64,000 nt of DNA from Fistulifera solaris (taxonomy: Eukaryota; Bacillariophyta; Bacillariophyceae; Naviculales; Stauroneidaceae). The DNA lies in assembly GCA_030295235.1 (NCBI GenBank), contig AP026135.1, positions 537,501 through 601,500 on the forward strand, in the 5' to 3' direction. Made by a program: the position numbers and the translations under genes. This document shows, piece after piece, positions 31,663 through 42,568 of this stretch. Position 1 is the stretch's first letter; every line of letters starts with the position of its first letter. Under the pieces are notes generated by a model. It was not told the origin of the DNA and searched no databases. It was given only the letters and a program-made list of their open reading frames with translations.

Positions 31663-33447
31663 TCAGAAAGCACGAAAGAAGAAAGATGCATAACAACAAT
31701 CTCTCGAATGCCTACCTTTAAGGTTGAGATTCCGCCTTCTACGTAGAAGGGACTTCCGCAGCAGATATCCCAGAAGTAAGGCGAGCGCCAGTAGTCCGCA
31801 GAAAAGCTCGATTGCAGAGAAGATAATATGCGGTTGTCTGCCGTCTAGTGTTTCGCCCAGTCGTTTTCTATATTCTTGAGTAATTTGATCATCGGGCCTT
31901 CACATTAAATTATTAGACTTGCCATGGAATTTCATAGGCGAATAGACTTCAGACAAAGAACTTACCAATACTCGATGCGGAGATGTTGAAGAACTGCTTC
32001 TTTGATAAAAGAAGCAACCGTGTTATTGTAACAACCTGGACATTCCAGCCGAGTAGGCCATTGTGTTCTCCTTTCGTCTTCTTCAGTCAGAGTTCGCTTT
32101 TCTTCATTCGCTTGTTCTCTCATGAGACGCAAGTTCACAGCATTGTGCATTTCAAAAAGCCAAAGAGGAAATTCATTCCAATCTCTAGTTATCATAGTGG
32201 GCCTGAGTCGATTGCAGCGATCCAGTTCACAAGAGTCGAATGCTTTTAAGAAATTGGTGCGGCACTCATCGCAGCCGAAAAAGTGGGCAATAAAATCTCG
32301 CAACACGTTACCGGCATCCACCGCGCTAACAGCTTTCGAACGATCTTCTCGCGTATTTGAATTCCACTCTACGATACCAATACTCGCGATGTGAAACAAT
32401 TCCCACAGACCGCACGTGTATCCCATTTCTGATTGGCCTTTAGTGCAAGACTTCGACCACTCACTTTGTAATGGCTTGGGGAATTGGTCCAGTATAGCAA
32501 GCATGTTTTCCTCGCTCTTAATAGCAGAATCAAAATCTTTCAAGACGCTGTCAATGACGCGGTGAATTTCCACCAGCTGCCGGGGGATAGCTTTTCGAAG
32601 AAAAGACAGCCATTGGTGTAATGTTTTGGAGGCATCGTCGGGGAGCGGCCCGTGGGTCGTAAATAAATTCCTCATACTGAAATTGAATGATAGAACAGCA
32701 TCATGAAAAGTATCTCGTTTGGATCTGGGATGACTCATTTCGCCTCGAATCATCAGTGATACAACTCTATCCGCTAAACTTTCTGACTCCGGCACGTAAT
32801 TGTTCCTCAGTTTTGTATCCTCGTCCACATACAGTCCTAGCTTATCCATAAGTTCAAAGGGATGCGGCATTTTTGGAAACAAATCGATCGCAGGCGTTTG
32901 TTGACCTGGAAGAAAGGCGAATATTCGAGGGTAGCCCGCAATTTTGTAGTCCTTACAAATCATGGAATGCACCACACAGGAAATCGCGTAAAATTTGATC
33001 TCCTGCCCTTGTGCGGTTTCGTTGACCAGCTTGGTCACCCTTTGTGCGTATGCGATATAATGCGGTCGCATCTTCTTGCACTTTAAGTCAATTTGCAAAA
33101 GAAAGGCTTGTGAGGCGCGACGACTTTAACGCTTGACTCGCTCGTTTCGATCTACGTACGTGAGGACACCATGGCGCATAAAATTCCACGACACGAGGCC
33201 CCGTGTCGGGCCCATAAAGAAAGTCAGGACGGCCACTAGCCTCGTGATTTCCATCGTAATCGATGATAGGGTACGAATCGGTCGTGCCGAGATACAAATA
33301 TCCACTTTCTGGCGTTGAAATCTTTTCGGCCTTTATTTGTTGAGACATTCCGCCAAATCGAGCGACCGTGACAGAGGAGTAAAAAGTGATCAAGAGAAAC
33401 ATTGACAAGAAAATGTTGTTTCTTTTTGCGAGTTGGGTGCGCCACAT
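31663..33447 (-). CDS. QSOX-type sulfhydryl oxidase (thioredoxin + Erv/ALR + TM)
   Basis: Introduces disulfides into secreted proteins in the ER/Golgi. ATG at 33447; signal peptide NIFLSMFLLITFYSSVTVA. Exon 1 (33447-33160) ends at the thioredoxin active site FYAPWCPH; a 79-nt intron (33159-33081) joins to CKKMRPHYIAYAQRV in exon 2 (33080-31966), giving WCPHC. The Erv/ALR domain has GYTCGLWELFHIASIG, a redox CxxC in FFGCDECRTNF, FPLWLFEMHNAVNLRL and a third CxxC (LECPGC). Exon 2 ends at a GTAAGT donor; after a 68-nt intron (31965-31898), exon 3 (31897-31663) adds a transmembrane helix (IELFCGLLALALLLGYLL) and a basic tail. 545 aa, unbroken. Splice joins are inferred but keep frame. Confidence 0.9.
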
Positions 33448-33834
33448 GATTGTTTGTACTTCTCGGAAGTCTTTCGTAAAGGTAAGGAAACAGCAAATAG
33501 CGCACGCCTTTTTTCTCCTCGATGCCTTCGCGCCTTGGTCGTCCCTTCCCGTCAACGAAGACTCGATCTTTTTACCAACTACAAAGACTAAGCAATCAAC
33601 GTGGGACGTGGGAGCATTAGAAGGAGGCTTACAACCCCTTTCATTATGATTTTATGTTGTCAAAAGTCAATAATAATGAAAGGAAAATGACCGTGCGCAA
33701 AAATGTACGAAGTGTTATATCGAGCTACGGTAGAGTTACGGCTACAAAGCTAAGGGTAGTACTGGAGTATTTTTTATAAACAAAAAATCTCCGATCCACT
33801 AATGAGGTCATCATTTACGTATTCCTGAGTGGCT
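33448..33834. other. Spacer upstream of QSOX
   Basis: About 390 bases between the QSOX start and the stop of the next minus-strand gene. The frame upstream of the QSOX ATG stays open to 33555 but lacks an ATG, so it is probably 5' UTR. Nothing else seen. Confidence 0.35.
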
Positions 33835-36101
33835 TTATTTGGTTTCAAGAGATTTGCACATCTGCATGTCAGCGTGCTTCGTTCCAAGGATGAGTGGATC
33901 ATGGCGACTTTGGCAAAATTTGTGGAAGCATTCGGTAATAGATCCATTCACGGTTTGCACACGAGCGGATCTCTGAAATTGCATGTAGCCTTGCCCTACC
34001 CTCGTGACATTCACATCATAAGTGTCTGCCGTCCACTTCAGGATCATCTCTGTATTACAACCTCGCTTTCCTTGTTTGGTGAACGATTCGGTTAGATTTG
34101 CTGCACAACCAGCCAGATCAAGCTTAAACATGGTGGAAAAGTAACGACCAAAAATGTCCGCGACCCCCCGTCGCGCCACCATGCCATGATCGCACATTTC
34201 ATGTGGATCCAAGGGTGGATCTCGTGCATCACAGGCAGGAATGAAGATATCGCCACCCAAGGCGACAACACCATTGAGATGAAAGTCCCGGAACCAGTAC
34301 GAGTCATCTCGTAAAAAACAATACGTAGTCATATTGCTTGCCACCAGCGCGCTCCCGTTCGATCACGCTTTCCCACAGATTCTCGATCGCACGGAATAAA
34401 CGCAGAAAGTTGTGGTTGCCAACTTTATTGCGTGCCCTCACTTCGTCATTCCGGATGTCCAGTGCGGGAAAATACTCGAGAGGGTGCTCATTGGGCAACT
34501 TTTTCTTGAATTGTTTGTACATGTGAAAAATTAGCGGGTCATTTTCAATCTCAATCTGTTCCGACACAAGAAGCGTTTGTACAGTTGCACCAACATTTTG
34601 GACTTCTCTGGTTATGGTTTCCCTCAACTCGGTTTCATTCTTCCCTTCCAACAGGGGGGTCAGGGTGGAATGCTCCTGCAAATCGGTAAGCCTTTGCCTT
34701 GCCGGTGGTTAACGACAAATAGAGATCAACGTTATGACTTTGTCTCACCAAAGGTGCAAGCACGTGCTGGAGAGCAGTGCTGAACATGAATCGCTGGTGT
34801 GTTCCGGCTATCACGACGGCCACTCGAAGATTCTCATAGTTGGGATCATAGCAAATATCAAGACCTTGGAAGTACCAGTGACAATCCGGCCTAGCTATAT
34901 GCACGGTAGGTCGGCTATCCTTGAAGAATAGTTGATCGCCGTTCGGAAGCTCTTTCGACACGGAAACCCCACTGGCATCCAGAGCGCGTCCAAAGCTCAC
35001 TTGATCGCGATCCGAGAAGCAATGAATTTCGTCTAGCCACGAGCAACCCAAATCACCAATGTACTTTTTGCACGTCACAGTTCGCATGTCCCAAACCATA
35101 AGAGCGCTATCGATGAGTGATCTATCGAGAAACGTTTTTCCATCCACCAGTGGCTCATGATCGTAGTGTTGGATCGTGAGCTGGCATTGATTTACTAAAG
35201 TTTCAAGTCCGTCGGAAACGGTGGGTCGCTTAATGGCAGCGTCAACAACAGCACCACAGTGGCCCTTGTACTCGGGAAAGTCTAGGTCTTCCCACCTATT
35301 CCCCATACTAGAATCGTGAATGGGTAGACTCACCAAACTCGCACAAGAATCATAATTCTCCACTGTGCGGTTAAAGTATGCCATGTAGCTGCGAGGAAGT
35401 ATCTTCTTCGGAAGCAATTTCGTGTCTCGCCAAATTACGCGCTCCGCCCAAGGAAACAGATCCAGCGGACTCATTTTTAGAATCTTGACATTTCGCCGCA
35501 TATCTTTGTAAGGCATTTTCGAACCGTCCACACGAATGACAATTTCATTATTTCGTAGATCTCCTATTGCATCAGCCTCCTCTTGTAGCACAAAATGAAA
35601 GGCGCAAACGGATTCATCCATACTCAAGATGGCTGCCTCGTTGATAAAGCCCACGTACTTTGTGCCGAACGCTACTCCGTATACGACCAAATCCTTGCAT
35701 TGATCGCGGTACTCCTCCAGTTGGTTTGCGATTGATTGCAAATAGGGTGATGAACAGAAGCCACAAGAGCGTGACTCGGCGGATACCCCGGAAACGCCAT
35801 GAAGTGGCTGATTGCAAGTACCGGAAAGGGGCCAGGGAACATCCTTTTCCGGTGACATGCAAACGCGAGGCTCGATGACTGCTTCTTTCCGTTCCTTTGT
35901 AGGGAATATCGCAGGAAGAATTTTCTTCGGCCTCAAATTGCTGGGACGAAAAATCCTAAGGTCATCGTGCGTACACCAGGTATGGGCGATGTGATGACAG
36001 AACCAGAGAAGAATCACTTGACAGAAGAGAATCATTACACCAAAAGAGGTGAAAAGTTGCTGGAAGGATATCGACTTTGTGGAATGCTTCATGGTCTCCA
36101 T
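33835..36101 (-). CDS. Type II membrane protein with DUF616/TOD1-like and second glycosyltransferase-like domain
   Basis: ATG at 36101. A cytoplasmic tail is followed by one TM segment (LFTSFGVMILFCQVILLWFC), as in Golgi enzymes. Residues about 110-410 resemble DUF616 (TOD1/MUCI70 plant glycosyltransferase-like): VYGVAFGTKYVGFINE, WAERVIWRDTKLLPKKILP, GLETLVNQCQ and WLDEIHCFSDRDQVSFG. A second module starts at LRVAVVIAGTHQRFMFSTAL and includes VLFLRDDSYWFRDFHLNGVV (DxD-like), CDHGMVARRGVADIFGRYF and MILKWTADTY. Two frame changes interrupt it: one extra base near T3 34694-34696 and one extra A in A6 34313-34318. Restored length about 754 aa. The sugar specificity is unknown; the second-domain call is inference. 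Confidence 0.7.
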
Positions 36102-36784
36102 GCGTTGCACTAATTTACGAGAAACTCGACGAGGAAAAGAATGCGAGCATCAGAATTGCGTCCTTTCAACTTCCAAGTGCCGACTCCAACAAAATAACTA
36201 TCCATCGGCCGCCCCGCCCTCCGCATTGCATTCAATAAATATTGCCCCATATACGCCGCGAGACGCTAGACGCGTGACGCAGACCATCGACCATCGACCA
36301 TCCGCCGAATAGCACATCGAAAATCGACACGTAGAGCAGGATATAATACAGTAAGGACACTGGAACGTGGAGAAGGGAAATGAGTATGACAATCACTCTT
36401 CGCTTTTCATTATTATTGACGATTTCATTTATTAGGTATGCATTTGAGTCTAATTATCAGTACGGCGTTCGTTAATTCTTCGATAAGCCTTTTCTTTATG
36501 ATTTGTATTTATTGATTGATTATTGATACTGAATAGCTAAATAAATTTTATTATTGGTTATCGAATCGTGAAATGGCTTCTGTGTACTGTATTACCTAGT
36601 GTTGTCGGTTGTGAAAATTGTTCTAAGGTTGTGTGTGTCCTGTGTCGCCTCGAACTCTGTGAAGCACTGTCGCATGTCAGGAAAGAAGTGCTCGATGCTC
36701 GAGGAGACGGCGGTGATTAAGGACAAGGTTCATGTTCATTCTGTCGAAAGTCGAAAGTCAAAAATACAGAGTACAAAGTACAAA

Positions 36785-36835
36785 GTACTTGTACCGGTAC
36801 CGGTTACCGGTACAAGTACCGTACCTGGTACTCGA
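36785..36835. repeat. Palindromic GTACCGGTAC / GGTAC cluster
   Basis: The arms GTACTTGTACCGGTA and TACCGGTACAAGTAC are perfect 15-bp inverted copies around a 5-nt centre (36785-36819), followed by GTACCTGGTAC. Similar GTAC-rich clusters occur at 40602-40690, 55769-55850 and 59540-59640. Confidence 0.8.
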
Positions 36836-36937
36836 CGAAAACATGATTGACTTTTAACCCTAATGATTGATGTGTAATAGTGATGAGAGACATGCGCTAC
36901 AACTGCAACAACTTTCAATTACGTAGTACGTAGTACC

Positions 36938-37016
36938 AGCAAGGTGCGAAAAAGTGTACACTCAGGTAGGCCCCCGTAGAGAAATGTACCAAGCATAGGT
37001 GCGTTCCCGTGTCTCC
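36938..37016 (+). repeat. Dispersed about 80-bp repeat, copy 1
   Basis: Matches 52614-52695 in reverse complement over about 80 bp with about 5 differences (shared core CCCCCGTAGAGAAATGTACC). No coding content. Could be a relic of a small mobile element or a conserved non-coding RNA or regulatory block. Confidence 0.8.
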
Positions 37017-37237
37017 CAGGTACGGAGTCACGGAGTAGTCCGTATCATTTTTTTCGTTCTCTATGCTCCATCACAATCTATTATGCGATCTCTAATATCA
37101 TCTCACAGAAGCTTTTATTCTTAGCAGCGGTTGCATTATTCTGTCAGTGTAAAAAAAGCCGTTCAAATATTCAGCCTTGGTGTTGCTTATTCACACACAG
37201 CTGCCACGAAAAGCATTTGTGCTTGCAAATTTGAGTG

Positions 37238-37510
37238 TCAAAAGTGATTTAATTTTTTAGCAGAAGGATCACCGGGCCGGGAACCGCTCAAGAAGTCGGC
37301 GGGCTTTACACAGGCGATTTCACCAGATGACGCTTTGCTTTCGGGCGTTTCGACACCTGTCTGTGACGCCATATTGTTGAAAGAGTTCGACAGCCCGTTG
37401 ATGTCTCGGGATTTGGTCTGTTTCCAGTCAATGATCGGCTGATTGATTGTTTTACAAGGGGTGCCACATTGAGCCTCGGGGCGTTTGCCGTGGCGACGAG
37501 AATGTTCCAT
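37238..37510 (-). CDS. Possible small hydrophilic protein (90 aa)
   Basis: An ATG-started 90-codon frame ending at 37238. The product is polar (Ser, Lys, Asn, Pro rich) with no TM segment, signal or known motif. It is the only open frame of note in a 1.7-kb spacer. Real or chance cannot be decided from sequence. Confidence 0.28.
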   Translation of the reverse strand: MEHSRRHGKRPEAQCGTPCKTINQPIIDWKQTKSRDINGLSNSFNNMASQTGVETPESKASSGEIACVKPADFLSGSRPGDPSAKKLNHF

Positions 37511-37790
37511 ATGGAATACATGACAAATGGGTCATATTAAGTCATTTTCTGAGTCGCAAATCTTTTAAGTGATCCAAAAGTCCCTCCTAAACAGTTACGG
37601 TGCAATTGAAGTTCATTCTTGTTTGCTTGTCTGGGCTCTCGAGTAGAAGAGAAGACCGCAAAAGTAATCTTTGCCTTCTATTGAAGCGTCAATTGCCAAC
37701 GAAACCTGGGTGCTCCGACCACAGCAGCGTCTTTGCTACTTTGAAGCGAGATTTAATTTAGCTAGGGTTCTAACTTTGCCAATGCTTACG

Positions 37791-40283
37791 TCATTCTTGC
37801 AGGTGTACGTGCGAAAAGGTCTGCGGACATCCCTTACTTACATACTTGTAATAGTTCCATGCTAGCAGTTCAACTATATCCAGGGCGCAGCTAGGTCCGA
37901 GATACTTCTTCGCAAATTTCAGGCCTGCTTGGCTGATATTGTATGCCCGCTCAGGATCAGCATTCAGATCCCTTACGGTTTGAGCGATTGTATGATATTC
38001 TGTTTCTACAAAGTCTCTCCCCTTTTCCAAAAAAGGGAAATAAATCTCTCCTAAATCCCGCGAATAACCCTCGTAGTCTGTGGAGTTGTCGTTTATAAAA
38101 AGAACGCAAGATCCACTCAAGAGTGCTCGCATAAAGGTTGCTCCAGCCCAACCATTCCCTGAAACGGCTAGTGCGTATCGAGAGTGAACACTACCCTGTT
38201 CCGACCACTCCCCCATTGTAATATTATATTCACGTCTCAGTGCCTCCCGTATTTCAGTAGCTTGGGGCTCTTTCACACTTCCAAAGCCAGTTAGTTTGAC
38301 ATCGAGAACGTCCATATCACTAGGATTCGAAGTCCCAAGAGCGAGCTTAAACCGAGGAGTTTGCATCCATTGAAACCTATGAGTCTTAAATCGTGACCAA
38401 CAGTTCTCACTGAAACGACCGCGAAAATGAAGAATAGATGGCCTCTCCCAAAAACCAGTTTGTTCCTGTAGTTCAGACAAGTAAAAGTAAGACGGAAACG
38501 GAATGTGATTCGTCCATTGCGAGGGCAGGCCAGATCCCGCCGTGAAAGATCCTGCCATAGTAAAGGCGGGAAGCCCCAAGTCGGTGCGAACTCGCGGTTT
38601 GTCATTGGCATACAGTATCATTTCAACAGAAGGCGGTAGATGCCGCTTTTCACCGGCTTCTTGCCAAATGCTTGTCAGACCTGCATATCGTCCTCCTAAC
38701 GTTTCCTGCGGGTTCGTCAATGAATAGGCTTTGTTCTGCTTATTGTCAATTCTCGACAGCACGAGAGTGCCCTCTAAAGGGCCTTTCCAGCTTGAAATAT
38801 CTTTGTAGGCATTCGTAAAGTTTCTCACTGTATCGCAATCTGGTGCAGGCGGCGCCAACGTAAAAGGCGCTCAATCCACTCCTTGTATTCGGCCCATCCA
38901 GTACAAGTTTCGCTGTAGGTGCTTGCTTTGTTTTTTGTGAATGTATCATAGTCGCTAAATACTGCTTGCGTCAAAGGGTGCAAGGAATTTGACTTGCTCG
39001 CGGCGGAACGCTTCTCAACAGGAATACGATCGCGCTCGACAGGTGTAGTTAGTCTCGCACCAATCGAAGCATTCAGAAAGGAACTCCAGTCGATTCCTCT
39101 CTCCCACCATGCCAAACGACGCTGCATTTCCTGCAAAGTATCCATATCCTGGGTTAAGACGCGATCAATTGACTTCGGTAGATCCTCATATTCGGCCATA
39201 ACAAGACCTCCACACCTCTGAAACTCATCGGCGCCCGTTTTCTCCACCCATTTCTCTACCACTGGCACACAACCAAAGCGAATAAAATCGGAGAGACGGT
39301 GAAACTCCGCCGCCTCAAAGACTCCAAAGCGGTGAGCTATTAGGCAAATTTTGCCCTTCCGTAAGCATCAACAATATGGCTGGTATTGGTATTTTGCTCC
39401 AGTTTCGCTTGTTTAACGCTTGGCAAGTTCATTATTTGTTCATTCAATTTTATTCGACGGCTGTTCATAAGACCAAAAATGCCACATCGATATCACGACG
39501 ATCGGGCGGCAGGATTGATTCCGACGTTGGAGCCAGGTGATCAAATCGATTTTGAATCATTGTAGGTACAATCATAACCGAATCCGTCAAGTTGTAGTCC
39601 TTGCTTTCCCATGCGTAATTGGATTCAGAATATTCCCAGATCAGGCAATTTGGATTTAGGTGACACTTGATCAAGTACTCTGGTAGGAATTCTCGATTCT
39701 GCTCGCTCTGAATGACCAATCGAAACATCGTATCGCAGCTTTCATCCACGCACAACGTAACGTTGCGGATACCGGCGAGAAATGCGTTTTCCACCAACAA
39801 AACTTCGTGATTGACGGCAAGCTGGTCGAAAATCTTCTTGTCGGTGATACGTTTCATGCCGTAGCCTTCCAGTATAGTCTGGATGTTGCTCGTGACGCTG
39901 GTAAATATACCGCCCGGCATGTCCAGATAGAATGCTGAGACAGAGTTGAAAACATGCGTGGCTTTCTTCAAGGCAGCAGCTTTTTCAGGAATTGAAAATT
40001 TCGTCATCTTCAAAGCAACTGACATCAGAGATATATCGCGACACAATTGATGATTCGATGAAATTTCCGCAGGTGTGCTAATCTCAGAAACAATTTTTGT
40101 TGCATTTTTCGTTACCGAATAATAGACAGGTTCCCGATAATAGATAGAGTCCGTATTGATTGTGAGTGGCAGAATGCTAAGCACCGCGGCGATCATAACA
40201 AAGTAACCGAATATAAAGCCGTGAAACGGTTTCTTTGGTCCTTGATCCCGACCAGGATAGAAAATTTGTCGACGGCTTTTCAT
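37791..40283 (-). CDS. Large type II membrane glycosyltransferase-like protein, GT90/CAP10-like C-terminus
   Basis: ATG at 40283; short basic tail, then a TM anchor (FIFGYFVMIAAVLSILPLTI). The middle (about 270-400) has DVAFFGLMNSRRIKLNEQI and KICLIAHRFGVFEAAEFHRL followed by SDFIRFGCVPVVEKW, like a glycosyltransferase C-lobe. The C-terminal about 350 residues look like GT90/CAP10: RYALAVSGNGWAGATFMRAL, LSGSCVLFINDNSTDYEGY, YFPFLEKGRDFVETEYHTIA and LKFAKKYLGP. Three single bases are missing: A5 39475-39479, T4 39349-39352 and GG 38866-38867 (restores EWIERPFTLAPPAPDC). Restored about 831 aa. The 3' end may be spliced: a GTAAGT follows NYYKY near 37848. The two-domain design suggests a bifunctional Golgi enzyme. 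Confidence 0.72.
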
Positions 40284-41026
40284 TTGCTGTCCAGTGTAAG
40301 AAGAGCGTGACGATATCGTTGAAGACTTGCCAGTATGCAAAAATTGGTTTTCTGCTCAAGATTTTTTCTTTTGCAAAAAGGGGGCGGTCGATGAGCGAAG
40401 ATGCGCAAGATGTGACACGGAGGCGTAAGTTCGGAGTTTCAAGATGAACCTTTCAATCCGGTATTTGCACTATATCTTTTATTGAACCCTACGACATTTT
40501 ACATTGCGAACTAAAAACGGAGTACTTGTACTTGTACTGAAAAATGAAGCATTCTTGAATCATCATCGGCAATCTGTCAATAATTAATATTTTATTATAC
40601 GGAGTAGTACCAGGTACCAGGTACCCTGGTAATTGCACATTGCACCCATTCCCATTGTGTACTCATTACCAGGTACCTGGTACGTGGTACTTTAACTAAA
40701 AAGCTAGCACTCACACCTCACACACGGTTCAATTACAGTACGCAAGACTCAGTGCAGTCCCAATAGCTTTCATAGTGTCTTTATGGAAAACTGAGCAACA
40801 ACCAAATGTTGGTCTGTCTGTAATCAAAGCGACAATGGAAAATGAAATCGTTTACCGGAAAAGATCCGATCGACTGACTGTCTGCTTAGCTAGTCCGACT
40901 TTACGATTTCGTCATTCATTTATTTCCTCCACGTACAGCCATCGGAACGCGAATCCAAGCAACCAACAATTAATTCTATCGGCATTTAATCCAGCTAAGG
41001 AATCTGAGGATGCTCTACCAATATCA
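40284..41026. other. Spacer with GGTACC palindromes
   Basis: About 740 bases. GTAC-rich palindromes at 40602-40625 and 40664-40690 (perfect TACCAGGTACCTGGTA), plus a TACGGAGTAGTAC motif at 40598. An 85-codon frame at 40775-41032 overlapping the CIAO1 3' end has no motif and is not called. Confidence 0.5.
40602..40690. repeat. GGTACC palindrome pair
   Basis: Two clusters, AGTACCAGGTACCAGGTACC and TACCAGGTACCTGGTACG, separated by about 40 bp. The second is a perfect 16-bp palindrome. Same family as at 36785 and 59540. Confidence 0.75.
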
Positions 41027-42225
41027 TTATGATGTTTGATACTTCCATATTCTCACCGCTCCGTCATCCCCGACCGAAGCCAGCACCGATCCAAGGAACG
41101 GGTGCCATCGCACGTGATTCACATCTCCGTTGTGACCTGCATCGACCGATGCTTCTAAGGAGAAAAGAGGGCGGTCCGACGTGCTTCCCATGGCTTCACG
41201 GTAGATGTGAATGTCGCCATCCGCCCCAGCTGACACAACCCGACCGTGACCGGCCTGCGCTGGAGCGTAACCCACAGCGTACACGGCAGCGGAGTGCGCG
41301 TCAGTTAGTTTCCCCACACATTTCCACACTCCATGACTATTGCTTTGGTCTTTGTCTTCCGGAAAAAGCCTCTTCTTCTCAGCAATAGTGTAGGCTTTGT
41401 AAATGGCGAGACTGGCATCGGCAGATCCGGACACCAAACGCCCCCCACTGGGCGCGAGAGCGAGCGACCAAATAGTAGACAAATGAACATCGGAAATAGA
41501 AGCAGCACAGTACCAATCACCGGCGTCTTCTGCCCACACTCGAATGGTGTCATCGTAAGAGGAAGATAGTAGTATTTCAGCGCCGTCTCCCCACTGGTCG
41601 TGACTGGGAGCAAATTGCACACATTTGACATCCGCCTCATGACCATTTAGCACCGCTATACATTCGAATTCACTTGCCTCAGACCCTTCCGACGGACCTC
41701 CTACAGTTCCAGGCAAATAGCACTCCCAGATCCACACAGTCTTATCACGGCCGGACGAGGCGAGAAGAGAACCGGTCTCGTTGAATACGACGCACTTCAC
41801 TTCGTTCTCATGGCCTTCGAGTTGCGCTGTACATTCCCACGAAAGTGTTTCGTTGCGAGATGAAGCCTCCCAGATGGCAATGCTTCCATCAAAGGAAGCC
41901 GAGGCCAGGATTAAGGGCTTTACTATCGGCGCAAACACGACGGATCGTACCGTTCGTTCGTGCACACCTGATAATGTTGATTGTAATATCCATTGTGTTT
42001 CTGTTTTCTTGCTATTACTTTTATGAATCATTTCCCAAATTCGTATGCAAGGCTGCGGAGCCCCGTAGCAAACAGCTAGATAATTTCCGTCTTTGGAAAA
42101 GAGCACTGCCACGCCGGTTGGCCTATTTCGTAGACGAGACGATCGTCCCCTTCCCCTATTTCTTGTAGAGGAGGTCGTAGAATGTGCTGACATGTTAAAA
42201 TTGCTTGCTGTTGTTGATCAGACAT
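41027..42225 (-). CDS. CIAO1: CIAO1 (Cia1), cytosolic Fe-S cluster targeting WD40 protein
   Basis: Seven-bladed WD40 protein of the CIA targeting complex. Repeats visible: HERTVRSVVFAP ... SASFDGSIAIWE, GHENEVKCVVFNETGSLLAS, GHEADVKCVQFAPSHDQWG, SSYDDTIRVWAEDAGDWYC, WSLALAPSGGRLVSGSADAS, and a final GHNGDVNHVRWHPFLGSVLA with DGAVRIWKYQ. The true N-terminus is in another frame: ATG at 42225 (MSDQQQQAILTCQHILRPPL) leading to LVYEIGQPAWQCSF. One missing base in A4 at 42097-42100 separates it from the rest. Restored length 399 aa. No intron. Confidence 0.92.
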
Positions 42226-42568
42226 GATCGGTTCCTGTTTTTAATAAATGCGCATCATTATGATCAACATCATGTCGATGCGTCCTTTACAGCAACAAAT
42301 CTTGCTTCCTCCTCCGACCGGTACTCAACAAAAAATTACTGTAGTACTCCGTATACGGAGTACTAGCAGCAATTAACTGAATATTTACACGTGGAATGTA
42401 TCATGGCTCACGGAGGGATGTTCATGGCTGACGTCTGACCTGTAGCCGCAGTACCACGAGTCTCGTGCGCGATGACGACGATGAGGAGAAAAAGATCGCC
42501 AATTCCATCGCACGAAACAAGCTCATAGTTTTCGCCTCAAGCAATTCTGACACATCAAATCAATAATT
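42226..42568. other. Divergent promoter region with a 24-bp perfect palindrome
   Basis: About 340 bases between CIAO1 and a plastid thioredoxin-like gene. Contains a perfect palindrome at 42342-42365 (half-site TAGTACTCCGTA). The half-site TACGGAGTA also occurs in other spacers. Confidence 0.6.
42342..42365. repeat. 24-bp perfect palindrome (TAGTACTCCGTA and its complement)
   Basis: Perfect dyad centred between 42353 and 42354 in a divergent promoter. Related TACGGAGTA or TACTCCGTA half-sites lie near 40597 and at 52205 and 52230. Confidence 0.85.

Larger units (their letters stand above)
36102..37790. other. Long intergenic region with palindromes and a dispersed repeat
   Basis: About 1.7 kb. 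It contains the palindromic GTACCGGTAC cluster at 36785-36835, one copy of a dispersed 80-bp repeat at 36938-37016 and an ACGGAGTA motif nearby (37022-37047). Only a 90-codon minus-strand frame (37238-37510) might be a small gene. The rest is AT-rich and unassigned. Confidence 0.5.

Noticed and set aside
37791-40283. Annotating three separate genes instead of one
   Set aside because: The overlaps rejoin smoothly with one base each (EWIERPFTLAPP, KICLIAHRFG, DVAFFGLMNS) and only the first part has a TM anchor and ATG.
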